DNA of 7,710 nucleotides from Paracoccaceae bacterium (GTDB taxonomy: Bacteria > Pseudomonadota > Alphaproteobacteria > Rhodobacterales > Rhodobacteraceae). Positions 5,898-7,710 of this stretch are shown in pieces (positions within the stretch are counted from its first letter, which is position 1; every line of letters starts with the position of its first letter). A program made the position numbers and the translations under genes. Location: contig SKMM01000030.1 of assembly GCA_007121055.1 (NCBI GenBank), positions 1 through 7,710 of the forward strand. The letters run 5' to 3'. The notes below the pieces were generated by a model. That model was not told the origin of the DNA and did no database searches. It saw only the letters and a program-made list of their open reading frames with translations.

Positions 5898-6890
5898 ATG
5901 AAGACCAAGACGATGACCGCAACGGCGCTGGCCGGCGTTCTGGCCGCAGGCGGCGCCTGGGCCATGGACGACGTGACCCTGCAGCTGAAATGGGTCACCC
6001 AGGCACAGTTTGCGGGCTATTACGTCGCCCTGGAGAACGGGTATTTCGAGGAAGAGGGACTCAACGTCACCATCCGCCCCGGTGGGCCGGACATTGCCCC
6101 CCCGCAGGTGATCGCGGGCGGCGGCGCCGACGTGATCGTAGAGTGGATGCCCGCAGCCCTGGCCGCCCGCGAGGCGGGCCTTCCGCTGGTGAACATCGCC
6201 CAGCCCTTTGCGAGCTCGGGCATGATGCTGACATGCCTCGCCGATACCGGCATTACCGGCCCCGAGGATTTTCCGGGCCGGACGCTGGGCGTGTGGTTCT
6301 TCGGCAACGAGTTCCCGTTCCTGAGCTGGATGAGCACGCTGGGCATCCCCACCGAGGGCGGCCCCGAGGGGGTCGAGGTTCTGCGCCAGGGCTTCAACGT
6401 CGATCCCCTCCTGCAGCGCCAGGCCGACTGCATCTCGACCATGACCTACAACGAGTTCTGGCAGGTCATCGACGCCGGCATCTCCGAGGACGAGCTCGTC
6501 ACCTTCAAGTATGAGGAACAGGGCGTGGCGACCCTAGAGGACGGGCTGTGGGTGCTCGAGGACCGGCTGGAGGACCCGGAGTTTGTCGACAAGATGGTCC
6601 GCTTCGTACGGGCCTCGATGCGCGGCTGGGACTGGGCCGAGGAAAACCCCGAAGAGGCCGCGATGATCGTGCTGGAGTTCGACGACACCGGCGCCCAGAC
6701 CGAGGAACACCAGATCCGCATGATGCGTGAGGTAGCGCTTCTGACCGCCGGCTCCAACGGCGCGCTGGACCCCGCCGATTTCGAGCGGACGGTGGAAACG
6801 CTGCTGGCCGGCGGGTCGGACCCGGTGATCTCGGAACATCCAGGCGATGCCGCCTGGACGCATGTGGTCACCGATCAGGCCCTGAACTGA
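5898..6890 (+). CDS. ABC transporter substrate-binding protein (NMT1/THI5-like), predicted pyrimidine/N-heterocycle binder
   Basis: This 330-residue periplasmic protein captures substrate and delivers it to the two permeases. The start at 5898 gives a clean signal peptide: basic MKTKTM, hydrophobic ATALAGVLAAGG, cleavage near AWA-MDD (about residue 22). An in-frame ATG at 5886 would add only MEED and hide the RBS. Lobe one holds LQLKWVTQAQFAGYYVALENG and the GGPDIAPPQV stretch typical of the NMT1/THI5 group, whose members bind pyrimidine precursors of thiamine, riboflavin and similar rings. GVWFFGNEFPFLSWM and MTYNEFWQVIDAG are further subfamily marks. There is no lipobox cysteine, so it should be soluble in the periplasm. 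It is the last gene of the operon and is followed by a hairpin. The transporter set lies next to dihydropyrimidinase, so uracil, thymine, a dihydropyrimidine or a hydantoin is the likely ligand; thiamine precursor uptake is a weaker alternative. Confidence 0.93.
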   Translation: MKTKTMTATALAGVLAAGGAWAMDDVTLQLKWVTQAQFAGYYVALENGYFEEEGLNVTIRPGGPDIAPPQVIAGGGADVIVEWMPAALAAREAGLPLVNIAQPFASSGMMLTCLADTGITGPEDFPGRTLGVWFFGNEFPFLSWMSTLGIPTEGGPEGVEVLRQGFNVDPLLQRQADCISTMTYNEFWQVIDAGISEDELVTFKYEEQGVATLEDGLWVLEDRLEDPEFVDKMVRFVRASMRGWDWAEENPEEAAMIVLEFDDTGAQTEEHQIRMMREVALLTAGSNGALDPADFERTVETLLAGGSDPVISEHPGDAAWTHVVTDQALN

Positions 6891-7212
6891 GATCGGACGC
6901 CGCCCGTACCCCGGTCGGGGCGCGGGCGGCGTGCTCCCTGCGCCCTTGGATTGCCGCAAGCGCGCAGAGCAGGCAGGCAATGTAATCGGCGTCGTCGAGG
7001 CCCGGTTCGGGCGGCTGCTGCCAGGCACCTGCGGCCGCCATCAGACTGCCGGTGCCGTGGCGAGGATGCGCCCGTCCGAAGCTCTTGCGGTACCGATCCG
7101 CCCTGTCGGCAGCAGCCAGCATGCTGGCCATGGCCGCATCACGCCCCGCCGCCGGCACTGCCAGCAACGCCCGCGCCGCGGCCACCAGATCCCCATGCAG
7201 AAGCGGACGCAT
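6868..7212 (-). CDS. Small conserved Rhodobacterales-type protein (DUF7742-like), function unknown
   Basis: This 114-residue protein starts at an ATG (7212-7210) one base after the stop of the DUF2793-like gene (TGAGATG), with AGGGA at 7219-7223 as a good RBS. A longer frame reaching 7275 has no support, because its first part would overlap the upstream gene. The first half is helical and Ala/Arg-rich (HGDLVAAARALLAVP, DAAMASMLAAADRADRY). It is followed by GRAHPRHGTGSLMAAA and GLDDADYIACLLCALAAI, which I associate with a small protein family seen in Rhodobacteraceae; no search was run and no catalytic site is evident. The C-terminal 22 or so residues are low-complexity. They are encoded by the terminator hairpin and the 23-base overlap with the convergent binding-protein gene, so the tail may be a late extension. 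Confidence 0.7.
   Translation of the reverse strand: MRPLLHGDLVAAARALLAVPAAGRDAAMASMLAAADRADRYRKSFGRAHPRHGTGSLMAAAGAWQQPPEPGLDDADYIACLLCALAAIQGRREHAARAPTGVRAASDLSSGPDR
6897..6932. terminator. GC-rich hairpin, probable terminator shared by convergent genes
   Basis: A perfect 10-base inverted repeat (arms 6897-6906 and 6923-6932) encloses a smaller CCCC/GGGG stem (6909-6912 with 6917-6920). It starts six bases after the binding-protein stop, where an operon end is expected. No T-run follows on either strand, so it is not a classical intrinsic terminator. It could act as a pause site, a Rho-assisted end or a 3' stability hairpin. It also lies inside the 3' end of the minus-strand gene. Confidence 0.6.
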
Positions 7213-7213
7213 C

Positions 7214-7710
7214 TCACATCCCTGGCAAGCTGGGCTTGTAGGCGTGGACCGCGATCCGCACCGTGCCGCCGGCAAAGCTGCCTCCGCTCGCGGTCAGCAG
7301 CAGTGGTGTGGGCGCATACTGCGCCATGGGAGTGCCCAGAAGACCGCGCGCAAACGAGCCAGTGCCGAGCCCCAAGCCACTGCCGAACCGGTCCGGCGCG
7401 CCGTCCACGCCCAATTGCCAGGCCGACAGGCTGCCATCTATCGCGCTCACCACCCGAGCCGTCACCGCAAAAACCAGAACATTGGCCGGGATCGCCTCGT
7501 CCGTGACCGACGCCGGGCCTGCGGTGATGACATGATCGAACTCGGTGACCCGCAGAAACGACCCCGCACCGCTGGGCGACAGCGCAAGCGCCCCGCCGCG
7601 CCAGTCGGCCCCGTCATGCAGCGCAAGAACCCCCTCGTCCGCGATCCAGGCACGCCAGCCCCGCTGCGGGGTCATGAAGACCCAGCCGCCCCCAAGGAAC
7701 ACGGCGACGC
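7214..7710 (-). CDS. DUF2793-like protein, C-terminal part (5' end outside the window)
   Basis: The minus-strand frame is open to the right edge and ends with TGA at 7214-7216, leaving 164 whole residues. The codon at 7702, a possible GTG start, is an internal valine in AVFLGGGWVFMTPQRGWRAWIADEG, which continues upstream in frame. That stretch and the following LALHDGADW match the repeated Trp/Gly-rich unit of DUF2793 proteins as I know them. The remainder is strand-rich (VTEFDHVITAG, NVLVFAVTARVVSAIDG, WQLGVDG, FGSGLGLGTGSFARGLLGTPMAQYAPTPLLLTASGGSFAGGTVRIAVHAY), looking like a beta-sandwich or carbohydrate-binding-type domain. DUF2793 proteins are associated with phage-like tails and gene transfer agents in Rhodobacterales; whether this one belongs to such a cluster cannot be seen here. 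It is followed after one base by the small gene. Confidence 0.72.
   Translation of the reverse strand, partial: VAVFLGGGWVFMTPQRGWRAWIADEGVLALHDGADWRGGALALSPSGAGSFLRVTEFDHVITAGPASVTDEAIPANVLVFAVTARVVSAIDGSLSAWQLGVDGAPDRFGSGLGLGTGSFARGLLGTPMAQYAPTPLLLTASGGSFAGGTVRIAVHAYKPSLPGM
7219..7223 (-). promoter_or_regulatory. Ribosome binding site for the small minus-strand gene
   Basis: Read on the minus strand, AGGGA lies six bases before the ATG at 7212. It falls inside the last codons of the DUF2793-like gene and fixes 7212 as the start rather than the upstream in-frame ATG at 7275. Confidence 0.55.

Noticed and set aside
7115..7128. Perfect 14-base palindrome
   Set aside because: It lies in the middle of the Ala/Met-rich coding region of the small minus-strand gene, is not repeated elsewhere in the window, and is easily explained by GC-rich codons.
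6931..7506. Plus-strand open frames of up to 191 codons downstream of the hairpin
   Set aside because: Arg/Pro/Ser-rich translations with no motif, opposite two minus-strand genes with sensible starts, RBS and a one-base junction.

Overview
The window is GC-rich (roughly two-thirds G+C in the core genes) and reads as a chromosomal segment of an alphaproteobacterium, most likely a member of the Rhodobacteraceae. This placement is inferred from codon usage, the tightly packed operon and the style of the proteins; there is no rRNA or tRNA in the window to confirm it.

Layout. From the left edge to about 6890 lies one plus-strand operon whose promoter is outside the window. In order it holds: the 3' half of an M20-family N-carbamoyl (beta-ureidopropionase-type) amidohydrolase; a small, compositionally odd unknown gene (605-928); a dihydropyrimidinase/hydantoinase; a small VOC (glyoxalase-fold) protein; an ABC transporter ATPase; a 74-residue winged-helix-like protein (3597-3821); two ABC permeases; and a periplasmic substrate-binding protein of the NMT1/THI5 type. 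Most junctions overlap by 1 or 4 bases or are a few bases apart, so co-transcription and translational coupling are very likely. A GC-rich hairpin follows the last gene.

Function. The enzymes fit the reductive pyrimidine (or hydantoin) degradation route. Dihydropyrimidinase opens the dihydrouracil/dihydrothymine or hydantoin ring, and the amidohydrolase removes the carbamoyl group to give a beta-amino acid (or amino acid), CO2 and ammonia. The four transporter proteins form a TauABC/SsuABC/ThiXYZ-like importer, predicted to bring in the pyrimidine or a related N-heterocycle. The first pathway enzyme, dihydropyrimidine dehydrogenase, is not in the window.

From 7710 back to 6868 the minus strand carries two closely spaced genes converging on the operon: the 3' part of a DUF2793-like protein and a small Rhodobacterales-type protein, separated by one base. 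DUF2793 proteins are often phage-tail or gene-transfer-agent related, so a different functional module probably begins here. The small gene's 3' end overlaps the binding-protein gene and contains the terminator hairpin.

Nothing here clearly amounts to an undescribed defence or mobile system. The most unusual items are the two small accessory genes set into the catabolic operon at coupled junctions, the first with about 51% G+C and rare codons. No intergenic stretch exceeds 35 bases, and no CRISPR, IS element, tRNA or rRNA was seen.
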